From contig NZ_DASUCC010000094.1 in assembly GCF_035762905.1 (NCBI RefSeq), positions 1-64,000 on the forward strand: a stretch of 64,000 bases of DNA, written 5' to 3'. Origin of the DNA: DASYTH01 sp035762905 (lineage in GTDB: Bacteria > Actinomycetota > Actinomycetes > Mycobacteriales > Pseudonocardiaceae). This document shows, piece by piece, positions 41,083 through 50,237 of this stretch (the stretch's first letter is position 1; each line of letters opens with the position of its first letter). The translations under genes were made by a program, and so were the position numbers. The notes under the pieces are model-generated. The model was not told the origin of the DNA. It searched no databases and saw only the letters and a program-made list of their open reading frames with translations.

Positions 41083-44000
41083 GCAGTACCAACCCGACCA
41101 GCACCAGCAGCACACCGCCGGCCAGCAGCCCGGCCACCCCCACCCCGGTGGACGCCAACCGCACCGCCGACGCCACCGCCTCGTCCTGCGGCGTCGGTTC
41201 CGGTTCCGGCTCTTCGGGCTGCGCGTCCGGGTCGGGCTGCACCGGGCCGGGGACGACCCGGATCTCGTAGCGGGGCTCGGTCAGCCCGTCGAGGACGCCG
41301 GGACACGAGCAACTGGTGATCTTCCACGGGCCGACGACCACGACGTCGTACCGGCCGGCCGGCACGTCGTCGATCAGGAAGTGGCCGGTCGCGTCGGTCG
41401 TACCCCTTGCCACCGGCGCTCCGCTGACCGGGTCGGTGAAGACGATCTTCGTGTCCGGCACGCCTTCCGGCTCCGGTTCGGCGTTGTCCAGCATCAGGAT
41501 CCCGCCCGCGCTGCCGGTACCACCGGGCACCTTCGCCTCGTCGTACGCGTGGGCCAGCTGGATCGGCGAGGGACCGATGACGCAGGACGCCCGCACGTAG
41601 CCGTAGGTGAATCCGCCCTCGGGGATCTCCGTCCACACCACGACCGTCGTGGTCGTGTGCGCCGGCACGGTGACCCCGGCGCCGCCGTCGGCGAAGTCGC
41701 CCCAGCCGGGTCCCCCCGAGTGGATCTCGTGCGCGTCGCCGGGACCCGAGCACAGGGCCGTCACCGCGGTCATGTCCTTCGCCGAGCGGTTGGTCAGGGT
41801 GAACGTCAGGTGCGCGATCTCGCCGACCGCATAGCTGTCCTTGTCGAACGCGACCGCCGCCAGCAGATCCTCGGTCAACCGGATCGCCCGGACCTCCACC
41901 GGTGCCGACGCACCGGACCGGACGGCGGTGCTCGGCTCGAACGGCACGAACCAGCCGTCCGGCAGGACGAAGATGCGCAGGTACGGCCCGGTGGGAATGT
42001 CGCGGAAGGCGAACCCGCCCTCGGCGTCGGTCACCTGGCGGACCTCCGTGCGCGGGATGCCGCCGGTCAGCTCGACGGGAACACCCTGCAGTGCCTCACC
42101 GGGGTCCATGACGCCGTTGTCGTTCTGGTCGCCGTACAGCACACCGGTGTAGTCGCCGCGGGTCGCCACGACCGCGGCGAAGGTGCCGACCCGGGCACCG
42201 TCCCAGTAGTAGGCGCGGTCCTTCGGACCCAGTGATCCGGTGAACACGATCGCCCCCCGCGGATCCCGGATACTCCCCTCGACCTCGAACACGCGGGTCG
42301 CGCCGGGTTCGAGCCGGATCCCGGGGCCGTACGAGTCGAGCTCGCCGAGGGGCGGGTAGCTCGCGAAGCCGAGGTCCTCCGCGCCGAACCCCTCGAACAC
42401 CACGCCCTCGGCCGCCGCCAGACCGATGTTGGTGACCGTGAGCCGAATTCGCACCTTCTCGTCCGACTCGTACGACTGCTTGTCGAACTCGACCGAGGCC
42501 ACCACGTTGGGCCGCCGGTTCGCGTCCGGGTCACCCGGCTCGATCTCCCAGGACTGCTCCCATGGAATCTGCGTGGCCGACACCGGGATCCGGATGCCGG
42601 CCAGGGACCGGTCCACCCAACTGCCTTCGACGCGCACGTCGTACACCCCCGCGGGGAGGCCGTGGACGGCGAGGTAGCCGTCCGCGTCCGTGCTGGCCCT
42701 GGCCACCTCGGCGCCGGTGCGCCGGTCGGTGATCACGGTGGGCACGTCGGCGACCCCGCGGCCGGCGTCGACCAGCCGGATCCGCCCGGAGCCGGGGTTG
42801 CCGTGGACCCGCGCCGAGGTGGCGGCCCAGGCCCCACCGTCGCCGTGCCCCGGATAGCCGGCCGGCGTGAAGGTGCACTCCGCCCGGACAACGCCGAAGT
42901 CGGGGGCGTCCGCCGGCACGGGTGCGGTGATCGTGACGACCGCGCCCTGTCCGGCCGGGAGGTCCACGCCCGGCCCGTCCGGACCGAGCGGGCCCCATTC
43001 CGGGCCGATCGTCAGGTTGGCCGAGTCGGCGAACCGCGCGCAGTAGGTCGGTTTGATTCCCTTGAAGTCGATGGGGCTCAGGAAGGTCTGGTTCTTGAAC
43101 ACGATGGTCAGCCGGGCCGTCTCACCCGGCTGGTAGGACGGGCGGTCGAAGAACATGTCGACCCGGCCGAAGTACTGCAGCGACGGCACGGCCCGCAGGC
43201 GAACTTCCGCGCCCCGCGGGGACACCGCGACCCGGCCGGGCATCGGCCCGCCTTCCGGCACGCCGACCACGAAGTTGCCCGCCTGGTAGTTCACGTAGTA
43301 CCAGCCGGCCGGCAGTCCGGTGATCGAGAACCGGCCCTCGTCATCGGTGGTCGCCTGCGCCTCGGCGCCGGAGGTGTAGTCGGACAAGGTGATCACCGAG
43401 TTGGGCAGACCCGACTCGTCGGGGTCCTGCGCGCCGTCGTTGTCCCGGTCGGCGTAGATCAGGCCGGCGTAGCCACCCGTGGCCGCGGTCAGCGGCGTGG
43501 TCACGGAGGTCCAGTTGTCGTCCGGGTTGGCGTCGCCTGCGGCGCTGTAGACGTTGGCACCGACGCTGATCGACGGGGCGGTGAACTTCCAGATATAGCC
43601 GGACAGCACCAGAACCCGGTTGGCTCCGGCCCGGATCGTCGCGTCCGGGCCGAAGTCGAGCGACGCGCCGCCGTCCAGGTTGACGTCGCCGCCGGCCCAG
43701 CCGGTCACGCCGGTGGCGTCCGCCTGGCCGGTGTTGGTGATCGTCAGCGTCACGGTCACCTGGTCGCTGCCGATGTAGCCGGTCCGGTCGAACTCGGCCG
43801 TGATCTTCAGGTCGGGCAGCGCATCCGCCGCGCTGCCAACGGGTTGCGGTGCGGCCGGCGGCGATGGTGGCGACGGTGGCGGGCTGTCCGGAGTGGGTGG
43901 CGGCGCGGTGGGACCGACCGGCTCGGTGCTCGGGGGCGGCTCGGTGCTCGGGGCGGGCTGGGTGCTCGGCGCCGGGGTGCCGGTCGCGGTGGGTTCGTCG

Positions 44001-44101
44001 TCGGCGGTGGCCGAGGCGAGCGGCAGCCCGGTGCACAGCGCGACGGTCAGTGCCAGCACACCCAGCCGAACCCCGGCCGCGCGCGTCGTCGGTCGAGCCA
44101 C
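41039..44101 (-). CDS. large multi-domain surface protein (CARDB/SdrD B-like repeats) with LASTG sorting signal
   Basis: 1020 aa from the GTG at 44101. A signal peptide and a long Pro/Ser/Thr stalk (about residues 35-90) are followed by alternating CARDB-like units (LKITAEFDRTGYIGSDQVTVTLTITNTG; VASVEFDKQSYESDEKVRIRLTVTN) and SdrD-B-like Ca-binding units (YADRDNDGAQDPDESGLPNS; YGDQNDNGVMDPGEALQGVPV), plus carboxypeptidase-regulatory-type folds. The C-terminus has an acidic Pro-rich linker, VRLASTG, a membrane helix and RRSARRSRG. The LAxTG-type signal matches class E sortase substrates. Probable cell-wall-anchored stalk or adhesin. Confidence 0.88.
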   Translation of the reverse strand: MARPTTRAAGVRLGVLALTVALCTGLPLASATADDEPTATGTPAPSTQPAPSTEPPPSTEPVGPTAPPPTPDSPPPSPPSPPAAPQPVGSAADALPDLKITAEFDRTGYIGSDQVTVTLTITNTGQADATGVTGWAGGDVNLDGGASLDFGPDATIRAGANRVLVLSGYIWKFTAPSISVGANVYSAAGDANPDDNWTSVTTPLTAATGGYAGLIYADRDNDGAQDPDESGLPNSVITLSDYTSGAEAQATTDDEGRFSITGLPAGWYYVNYQAGNFVVGVPEGGPMPGRVAVSPRGAEVRLRAVPSLQYFGRVDMFFDRPSYQPGETARLTIVFKNQTFLSPIDFKGIKPTYCARFADSANLTIGPEWGPLGPDGPGVDLPAGQGAVVTITAPVPADAPDFGVVRAECTFTPAGYPGHGDGGAWAATSARVHGNPGSGRIRLVDAGRGVADVPTVITDRRTGAEVARASTDADGYLAVHGLPAGVYDVRVEGSWVDRSLAGIRIPVSATQIPWEQSWEIEPGDPDANRRPNVVASVEFDKQSYESDEKVRIRLTVTNIGLAAAEGVVFEGFGAEDLGFASYPPLGELDSYGPGIRLEPGATRVFEVEGSIRDPRGAIVFTGSLGPKDRAYYWDGARVGTFAAVVATRGDYTGVLYGDQNDNGVMDPGEALQGVPVELTGGIPRTEVRQVTDAEGGFAFRDIPTGPYLRIFVLPDGWFVPFEPSTAVRSGASAPVEVRAIRLTEDLLAAVAFDKDSYAVGEIAHLTFTLTNRSAKDMTAVTALCSGPGDAHEIHSGGPGWGDFADGGAGVTVPAHTTTTVVVWTEIPEGGFTYGYVRASCVIGPSPIQLAHAYDEAKVPGGTGSAGGILMLDNAEPEPEGVPDTKIVFTDPVSGAPVARGTTDATGHFLIDDVPAGRYDVVVVGPWKITSCSCPGVLDGLTEPRYEIRVVPGPVQPDPDAQPEEPEPEPTPQDEAVASAVRLASTGVGVAGLLAGGVLLVLVGLVLLRRSARRSRGTAAR

Positions 44102-44266
44102 CCAGTCTCCCCATGCTCAGGTCCGGACCCGGCGCTCATCATGGCAGCGTTCCGGGCCGGGCGACAGGAACGATCGACCGCAGTTTCGGGCTGTGAGGTT
44201 TCCGCGGTTCGCACGTCTTGTTGCTGTGAGAGCCGCGGTGGGCGGTACCGGGGTCTGGAGGGGAAC

Positions 44267-44749
44267 GTGGGCACAGTCTTCGCCGAACAGGTCAGGCGGG
44301 CGCGGCAGGCCGCGTGGATGACGCAGGAGGAGTTGGCCGAGCGATCGGGCCTGAGCCCGCGCACGATCCAGGCCATCGAACGCGGTCAGGTCAGCCGGCC
44401 GCACCGGGAGTCGGTGCGGCTGCTGGCGAAGGCGCTCGATCTGCACGGTTCGGCCCGGGTGGGGTTCGAGGCGGCCGCCCGGCGTGGCGCGGACCGAGAA
44501 CCCGGCTGCGACTGTGCCGCGGACCCGTGCCCGACCCTGGCCGCCGCGGCCGGTTGCCTGACCCGGCGGCTGCGAAGAACGGACCTGCGGGTCGATCTGC
44601 GCGGGCTGGGACACTGCGCGGACGCGGCGACGGTGCTGGACCGGCTGCTGCGCGCGGCCGGCATCGACCCGGCGGACGGCTACGACGGGTTCACCGGGTC
44701 GCCGGTGTCGGACCACACGTTGCCGGTCCAGATGTTGCCCGGGGCCTGA
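44267..44749 (+). CDS. XRE-family helix-turn-helix regulator
   Basis: 160 aa from the GTG at 44267 (GGAGGGG upstream). The N-terminal HTH_3 domain (residues 4-62) reads FAEQVRRARQAAWMTQEELAERSGLSPRTIQAIERGQVSRP. The remainder is Cys-containing (CDCAADPC) and basic, with no recognised domain, whereas many relatives in actinomycetes carry ATPase/TPR regions. Its last 70 bp overlap the 3' end of the converging beta-helix gene. Target unknown; the divergent surface-protein gene at 44101 is the closest candidate. Confidence 0.85.
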   Translation: MGTVFAEQVRRARQAAWMTQEELAERSGLSPRTIQAIERGQVSRPHRESVRLLAKALDLHGSARVGFEAAARRGADREPGCDCAADPCPTLAAAAGCLTRRLRRTDLRVDLRGLGHCADAATVLDRLLRAAGIDPADGYDGFTGSPVSDHTLPVQMLPGA

Positions 44750-45933
44750 GGGTTCCACCCGCTGCTCGGAACCGGGCTGGCCGCCGGGTGGTAGCGGTGG
44801 AACCGGTTGGCGGTGACCCGGATTCCGTTCGAGCCGGATCCGGACGGCACCGAGATCACCGCCCCGGCCGCACGTTCGCCGAGCAGGTTGTTGTCGATGG
44901 CCACGTCGGTCACCGGCCCGGTCTGGCCGAGCAGGGCGACTCCGACGAGGATCGTGTTGTGTCGCAAGGTGATCCGGGCGGCGTTGCCTCTGGTCTGCAC
45001 CTTGCTCAGGTAGCTGTCGACGATGGACGTGTCGCCGGCGGCCAGTACCGCCACGGTGTTGGCGTTGATGTCACTGCGCTGCACCACCAGTCCGGGCGCC
45101 TCCTGCAGGATGCCGTAGTCGAGCCGGTAGTTCGTGTTGGTCACGTGGCTGTCCTCGATCCGCAGCCGAGGCGCCTGCGGCAGCTGCCGGATGCCCGCGG
45201 TGGCGGCGCCAAGCGGCGCGACCATCACCCGGCGCAGCGTCACGTCCGGAGCCTCGATGTAGACGGTGCCGTTCACCCGGAGGTCGGCGACGATCTGGCC
45301 GGGCTGGGTCACGTGCAGGTCGCCGCCGGGGTGCGTGCGCAGCGAGGATCCGGCCGGCAGCCCGGTGTTCGCGGCGTCCGGCCATTCGGTGAGCGGACCG
45401 CGCGCCGGTGCCGGCGGCGCCGGTGGTGCGGCCGGGCCACCCGGTGCGGCGCCACCCGGTGCGCCGCCGCCCGGTCCGGGTCCGGTGTCGCCGGGTCCGC
45501 TGCCGGGCGGTGCCGATCCGGGTGCTCCGGTCGGGACGGTGCCGGTGGCGCTGAAGCTGGTCGGTGGCAGCGTGCTCGGGCTGGGGGCGGCGGTGACCGT
45601 CTCGATGATCTGGTCCGGATCGGGGTCCCGGTCGGGCGGCCGGCTGACCGCGACCACGCCGACGATGCCGCCGCCGACCGCGGTGGCGGCGACCGCCGCG
45701 GCCAGCGCCCGCAGCCATGGCGGCCCGGGCCTGCGCCCCGTGCGCCGGCCCGGTCCGGGCTCCGGTTCGGGCGGTACCTCCGGCACCGGGTCCGCGATCT
45801 CGCCCGCCGCCGGGTCCCGCAGCGTGTCCGCGAGCGCGACCTTGGCCCGCCAGTTGGCTTCCAGCGACTCCGGCGCCTCGATCTCGTCGAACAGCACCTT
45901 CAGCGCGCCCTCGTCGAACGGCTGGCTGGTCAT
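44680..45933 (-). CDS. membrane protein with cytoplasmic anti-sigma-like segment and extracellular right-handed beta-helix
   Basis: 417 aa from the ATG at 45933, overlapping the ECF sigma stop by 4 bp. Residues 1-75 are cytoplasmic (FDEGALKVLFDEIEAPESLEANWRAKVALADTL), then one membrane helix (about 76-98). A Gly/Pro-rich linker (about 120-180) leads to a parallel beta-helix of the pectate-lyase/DUF1565 type (VTLRRVMVAPLG, LRIEDSHVTNTNY, LVVQRSDINANTVAV, ITLRHNTILVG, VAIDNNLLG). Position and topology resemble membrane sensors such as RsgI that couple a polysaccharide-binding ectodomain to a sigma factor. Sensor function is inferred. Confidence 0.85.
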   Translation of the reverse strand: MTSQPFDEGALKVLFDEIEAPESLEANWRAKVALADTLRDPAAGEIADPVPEVPPEPEPGPGRRTGRRPGPPWLRALAAAVAATAVGGGIVGVVAVSRPPDRDPDPDQIIETVTAAPSPSTLPPTSFSATGTVPTGAPGSAPPGSGPGDTGPGPGGGAPGGAAPGGPAAPPAPPAPARGPLTEWPDAANTGLPAGSSLRTHPGGDLHVTQPGQIVADLRVNGTVYIEAPDVTLRRVMVAPLGAATAGIRQLPQAPRLRIEDSHVTNTNYRLDYGILQEAPGLVVQRSDINANTVAVLAAGDTSIVDSYLSKVQTRGNAARITLRHNTILVGVALLGQTGPVTDVAIDNNLLGERAAGAVISVPSGSGSNGIRVTANRFHRYHPAASPVPSSGWNPQAPGNIWTGNVWSDTGDPVNPS

Positions 45934-46475
45934 GACCGCACCTCCAGCCGGCGGCGCAGCCGTTCCAGGGCCCGTCTGGTGGCCACCGTGGCCGCGTGCT
46001 CGGACAACCCGAGCACCGCACCGATCTCGGCGTACGGCAGATCGGCGGCGATCCGCAGGCCGATCAGCTTGCGGTCCCGTTCGGACAGCTCCTGCAGCGC
46101 GCCGAGCGCCCGGTGCAGCTCGTCGCGCAGCACGACCGCGCCCTCCACGTCGGCGGACCGGTCGACATCGGTGGCCCCGCCGAAGAACCGGGTGAGCAGG
46201 GCGGACCGGCGGGTGCGCTTGCGCCGGTGGTCGATCACCTCGTTGTGCGCGATGCGCAGCAGCCAGGGCAGCACCACGCCGCCGTCCAGCCGGGCGGTGA
46301 GGTAGCCGGCGAACGCGGCGGCGAACACCTCGGCGGCCAGGTCCTCCGCATCGCTGACGTTGCCCACCTGCGACAGGCAGTACCGGTACACCCGGTGGGC
46401 GTGGTCGCGGTACACCTGCTCGAAGGACGGCGGCGCGACCTCGGCCAGATCGCCTCGCTGCGCGTCGTCGGGCAC
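45930..46475 (-). CDS. ECF-type RNA polymerase sigma factor
   Basis: About 181 aa. GTG 46475 with GGGGAGG upstream is preferred; GTG 46511 is also possible. Region 2 (FEQVYRDHAHRVYRYCLSQVGNVSDAEDLAAEVFAAAFAGY, VLPWLLRIAHNEVIDHRRK) and region 4 (LQELSERDRKLIGLRIAADLPYAEIGAVLGLSEHAATVATRRALERLRRRL) are complete. Translationally coupled to the beta-helix membrane protein, its likely regulator. The gap upstream (to 46727) holds its promoter; no clear ECF consensus was identified. Confidence 0.92.
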   Translation of the reverse strand: MPDDAQRGDLAEVAPPSFEQVYRDHAHRVYRYCLSQVGNVSDAEDLAAEVFAAAFAGYLTARLDGGVVLPWLLRIAHNEVIDHRRKRTRRSALLTRFFGGATDVDRSADVEGAVVLRDELHRALGALQELSERDRKLIGLRIAADLPYAEIGAVLGLSEHAATVATRRALERLRRRLEVRS

Positions 46476-46682
46476 GGTCCTCCCCAGTTCGGCCGCGACC
46501 AGTATGACCACCCTCCCCTCGCGTGCACAGGTGTCCACTGGGAATAAACGCGCGAGCGGTGCGAACCTCACAGGTGTTCCGCCGGTGGCGAAACTGCCGG
46601 TGCTCTGCGTGGTCCGCGCCCCGGCCGGCCGGTAGAACTGGGCTCAGGGAGGGCAGCAGGGGCCGTTCACCTCCGGGGGTGT

Positions 46683-46720
46683 CGGTCGTTGCCCGGAACC
46701 ACGTCTCCGGGCAACGACCG
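46683..46720 (-). terminator. 14-bp-stem hairpin terminator
   Basis: CGGTCGTTGCCCGG (46683-46696) pairs perfectly with CCGGGCAACGACCG (46707-46720), loop 10 nt, 7 nt beyond the stop of the DUF4153 gene. Confidence 0.85.
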
Positions 46721-46727
46721 GCCGGCG

Positions 46728-48239
46728 CTACCGGCAGGGCCGCAGATAGGCGTCGGTGATCAGGTCGCGCGCCGTGGCGCGGGCCAGGTTCCAGGTGTGC
46801 CAGGGATCCTGGGCGGTCAGCCGGGCCCGGACCCGGACCAGCACGCACGAGCGCGCCGGGTCGGGCAGCCGGGCCAGCTCCGGGGTGGCGTCCGCGGACA
46901 GCGTGGCCAGGTAGTCCAGGTCGATCTTGCCGGTGTGCTCGTACCGGGCGATGTTGCGCTCGGCCACGTAGCCCTCCGGGTTGACGACGGCCAGCAGCAG
47001 CAGCGCGCCGACCGCGCTGCCGAGCACCGCGCGCGGCAGCCAGCCGGCCCGCAGCCGCACGCCGGCCGCGATCACCATCAGGTACACCGCGCCGAGCCAC
47101 AGCTCGCCGGCGCCGACCAGCAGCCGCAGCACGCTGTACCCGAACGATTCCTGGTAGGCCCACAGCCGGGTCAGCGCGGACGCCACGATCACCAGGGTCA
47201 GCCCGGCGAGCCCGCCGAGCAGCGCCCGCAGCCAGATCCGGTCCGCCCGGGTGGCCCGCGGCGCCCGGCGCGCGGCCACCCCGATCACCACCAGCGCGAG
47301 CACGGTCACCGCGCAGAGCTGCCAGAAGCCCTGCCGGGCGTACGCGGCCGCGGTCAGGCCGGAGGTGCGCACCATGTACTCCCGCCCGCCGAACAGCACG
47401 GTCAGCTGCACCAGCACGAACGCGCCGAACATGATCAGCAGCACGCCGAGCGGCAGCGTCCACTCGAACCGCCGTACCGGGGTCCGCGCGGCTGCCGGGC
47501 GGTCCAGCGCCGGGGGAGCGGTGAGCAGGAACGCGGCGCCGGAGGTGGCCACCGCGACCACCGCGAACAGCACCGCCCGCCGGATCACCGACCCGCCGTC
47601 CACGGTCGGGACGACCGTGCCCACCAGGTTGGCGAACGCGGCGTCCGCCCCGGCGAACAGCGCTCCGAACACCACGACCAGCAGCGCGGTGACCGCCACC
47701 GACCGGGCCAGCCGGCCCGGCGCGCTGCCCAGCCGGGCGCGCACCGCGGCCAGCCCGCGCCCGGCCCACGGCACCGCGCGCAGGCAGGCCAGCGGCAGGC
47801 AGACCAGCGCCGCCTGGATGCCGGCCACCGTCCGGGCCCGGGTCAGCGCGAGCGCGGTGGTGACCAGGGCGGCCAGCAGGCACACGGCGAACAGCCACTC
47901 GGCCGCGCGCAGCACGCCGACCCCGAGCAGCGCCAGCGTCGCCGCGGTCCACAGGAACCGCTCGACCGACGGCGGGCCGCCGCGGCGCAACCCGGCCGGC
48001 AGCACGGCGGCCACGATCGCCAGCCCGATCAGCAGCGCGCCGATGCCCGGCCGGGCGTCCGGCGCCGCGACGGCCGCGGCCAGCCCGGCGGCCCCGGCGC
48101 CGATCAGCACCGTGGAGCTCGCCGCCCCGGACGGCCCCGGCCAGGCCGTCCGGCCGGAGCCGCGCGGCGGGATCGGCGCGGCCCCGACGGGTTTCGACGC
48201 GGTGAGTTTCGGCCCAGCGGGTGCGGCGGTGTCGGTCAT
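46728..48239 (-). CDS. DUF4153/DUF4173-family polytopic membrane protein
   Basis: 503 aa with about 12 hydrophobic segments. It has the characteristic region VVFGALFAGADAAFANLVG, the FVLVQLTVLFGGREYM signature and the C-terminal LLLLAVVNPEGYVAERNIARYEHTGKIDLDYLATLSADATPEL. The family is widespread in actinomycetes and Bacilli; function unknown. Read in the same direction as the two-component system upstream and separated from it by 99 bp, so co-regulation is possible. Confidence 0.88.
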   Translation of the reverse strand: MTDTAAPAGPKLTASKPVGAAPIPPRGSGRTAWPGPSGAASSTVLIGAGAAGLAAAVAAPDARPGIGALLIGLAIVAAVLPAGLRRGGPPSVERFLWTAATLALLGVGVLRAAEWLFAVCLLAALVTTALALTRARTVAGIQAALVCLPLACLRAVPWAGRGLAAVRARLGSAPGRLARSVAVTALLVVVFGALFAGADAAFANLVGTVVPTVDGGSVIRRAVLFAVVAVATSGAAFLLTAPPALDRPAAARTPVRRFEWTLPLGVLLIMFGAFVLVQLTVLFGGREYMVRTSGLTAAAYARQGFWQLCAVTVLALVVIGVAARRAPRATRADRIWLRALLGGLAGLTLVIVASALTRLWAYQESFGYSVLRLLVGAGELWLGAVYLMVIAAGVRLRAGWLPRAVLGSAVGALLLLAVVNPEGYVAERNIARYEHTGKIDLDYLATLSADATPELARLPDPARSCVLVRVRARLTAQDPWHTWNLARATARDLITDAYLRPCR

Positions 48240-48338
48240 GACTGGCCCGCCTCCACGGAATCAAGGGGTGTCATGCGAACTCCTTCGGGCATGCGGCAGT
48301 GCCGTTCCGGTTGCCTGGAACGGTTCCGCGGATCGTTG

Positions 48339-49391
48339 TCAGCCGGCGGCCGGCAGGGTGAGCCGGATGCGACAGCCCGGCCCTGTTTGTTCGACGCGGC
48401 AGCCCGGTTCAGGTTGTCCGGCGGCCGGCGAAACCGGGTCGACCACGGCGATCGTGCCGCCGTGCAGGTCGACCACCCAGCGCGCGATGGCGAGCCCCAG
48501 CCCGGTGCCGCCGTCGCTGGCCCGTTCGCCCCTGGCGAACCGCTGGAAGACCAGATGCCGTTCCCCCGGCGGGATTCCGGGCCCCTCGTCGCGCACCTCG
48601 ATCAGCAGGTGCCCGGGCAGGGCGCTGGCCACGACCTGCACCCGGCCGTCCGGCGGGCCGTGGGTGGCGGCGTTGTCCAGCAGGCTGACCATCACCTGGT
48701 GCAGCCGGTCCCGGTCGGCGAACACGGTGGCCCCGGCCGGCTCGACGGTGACCGACATCGTGACCGACCGCCCGGCGGCGGCCGCGTTCACCTCGGCCTC
48801 GGCGACCACCTCCGCCAGCAGCGTCGCCACGGCCAGCTCCTCGCGGTTGAGCGAGATGGCGCCGGCGTCGATCCGGGACAGGTCGAGCAGGTCGGTGACC
48901 AGGTTGGACAGTCGCTCGCTCTGGGCGAGCGCGGTGCGCAGGGTGGCCGGGTCGGCCGGGGTGACCCCGTCGACCAGGTTCTCCAGCACCGCCCGCAGTG
49001 CGGAGATCGGCGTGCGCAGCTCGTGCGAGACGTTGGCGATCAGCTCGCGCCGGTGCAGGTCGGCGGCGGCCAGGTCGGCGCTCATCTGGTTGAACGCCAC
49101 GGCGAGTTGGCCGACCTCGTCCCGGGACGTGGCCCGCACCCGCCTGCTGTAGTCGCCGCGGGCCATGGCCCGGGTGGCCGCGGTCATCTCGCGCAGCGGC
49201 CGGGTCATCCCGTGCGCGAGCACCTGCGAGGTCAGCACCGCGAGGCCGATCGCGATGAGCGTGGTCTTCGGCGGCAGCCAGCCCATCCGGATCCAGAAGA
49301 AGCCGAGCGCCAGCCCGCCGGGGGCGGCCACCACGATGCTCAGCTTGAGCTTGATCGACCGGACCGGGTCGAGCGGCCGGGGCCACCTCAT
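48339..49391 (-). CDS. sensor histidine kinase (HAMP, HisKA, HATPase; BaeS-like)
   Basis: 350 aa from the ATG at 49391. Two close membrane helices (about residues 13-55) with almost no extracellular loop are followed by a HAMP domain (MTRPLREMTAATRAMARGDYSRRV), the H box ELIANVSHELRTPISALRAVLENL, the N box VMVSLLDNAATHG, G1 VRDEGPGIP and G2 GGTGLGLAIARWVV. The tiny sensor region suggests it senses membrane state or a partner. Overlaps the response-regulator stop by 4 bp (ATGA). Confidence 0.93.
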   Translation of the reverse strand: MRWPRPLDPVRSIKLKLSIVVAAPGGLALGFFWIRMGWLPPKTTLIAIGLAVLTSQVLAHGMTRPLREMTAATRAMARGDYSRRVRATSRDEVGQLAVAFNQMSADLAAADLHRRELIANVSHELRTPISALRAVLENLVDGVTPADPATLRTALAQSERLSNLVTDLLDLSRIDAGAISLNREELAVATLLAEVVAEAEVNAAAAGRSVTMSVTVEPAGATVFADRDRLHQVMVSLLDNAATHGPPDGRVQVVASALPGHLLIEVRDEGPGIPPGERHLVFQRFARGERASDGGTGLGLAIARWVVDLHGGTIAVVDPVSPAAGQPEPGCRVEQTGPGCRIRLTLPAAG

Positions 49392-50077
49392 CGGTGCACC
49401 TCCAAGGCGTAGCCGACGCCGTGCACGGTGCGGATCAGCTCGGCGCCGAGCTTGCGCCGCAACGCCTTCACGTGGCTGTCCACGGTCCTGGTGCCGGCCG
49501 CCGCATCGCCCCACCCCCAGATCTCGGCGAGCAGCCGCTCGCGCGGCTGCACCACCCGGGGGCGATTCGCCAGGTGCACCAGCAGGTCGAACTCGGTGGG
49601 CGTGAGGTGGACCTCGGCCCCGGCCCGCCGGACCCGCCGCTCGGCCAGGTTGATCTCCAGGTCGCCCAGCACGATCGGGGCCGCGTCATCGTCCGAGCGC
49701 GCCCGGTCGATCCGGCGCAGCAGGGCGTGCACCCGCGCGGCCAGCTCGCGGATGGAGAACGGCTTGGTGAGGTAGTCGTCGGCGCCGACGGCGAGCCCGA
49801 CCAGCACGTCGGTCTCGTCGTCCCGCGCGGTCAGCATCAGCACCGGCACCGGCCGCTCGGCCTGGATCCGCCGGCACACCTCGAGCCCGTCGAACCCGGG
49901 CAGCATCACGTCCAGCACCACCAGGTCCGGCCGGTCCGCCTCGACCGCGGCCACCGCCGCCGGCCCGTCCCGGGCGATGTCCACCTCGTACCCCTCGGCC
50001 CGCAGCCGCACCGCGACCGATTCGGCGATCGTCGGCTCGTCCTCGACGATCAGCACCCGCCGTTGGCTCTCCCGCAT
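49388..50077 (-). CDS. OmpR/PhoB-family response regulator
   Basis: 229 aa from the ATG at 50077. The receiver domain has VLIVEDEP, phospho-acceptor Asp in LVVLDVMLPGFDG and Lys in DYLTKPFS. The C-terminal winged helix has LTPTEFDLLVHLANRPRVVQPRERLLAEIWG and RTVDSHVKALRRKLGAELIRTVHGVGYAL. It forms the operon's first gene with the kinase. Divergent from the DoxX gene; palindromes in the shared 189-bp region may be its sites. Confidence 0.94.
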   Translation of the reverse strand: MRESQRRVLIVEDEPTIAESVAVRLRAEGYEVDIARDGPAAVAAVEADRPDLVVLDVMLPGFDGLEVCRRIQAERPVPVLMLTARDDETDVLVGLAVGADDYLTKPFSIRELAARVHALLRRIDRARSDDDAAPIVLGDLEINLAERRVRRAGAEVHLTPTEFDLLVHLANRPRVVQPRERLLAEIWGWGDAAAGTRTVDSHVKALRRKLGAELIRTVHGVGYALEVHR

Positions 50078-50150
50078 GGCCCAGACTCTAGGGAGCGGCT
50101 GTGCGGGCGGGGGGCACGTCCTGTGAAGGTTCCGTGCGCACACGTTCGGG

Positions 50151-50165
50151 GGACACCCGGTGTCC
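50151..50165. promoter_or_regulatory. inverted repeat GGACAC-CCG-GTGTCC
   Basis: Perfect 6-bp arms about 74 bp upstream of the OmpR-type regulator start. The second palindrome in this gap (50238-50249) shares the core GACAC/GTGTC, so both may be bound by one protein. Confidence 0.4.
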
Positions 50166-50237
50166 ACCGTCGCCTCGAACGGGTGAGGTTGGGGAGCACC
50201 GGTTTCCCGTTGACTGGCGCGGGAGTTAGGTCGAACT

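Noticed and set aside
42662..44266. Long plus-strand open frame running into the XRE regulator
   Set aside because: It is the antisense shadow of the surface-protein gene in high-GC DNA. The HTH domain and ribosome site place the real start at GTG 44267.
45934..48264. Very long minus-strand open frame upstream of the beta-helix protein (would give about 1190 residues)
   Set aside because: The extra part is an Arg/Ala/Gly-rich shadow of the sigma-factor and DUF4153 genes; the ATG at 45933 overlapping the sigma stop is the natural start.
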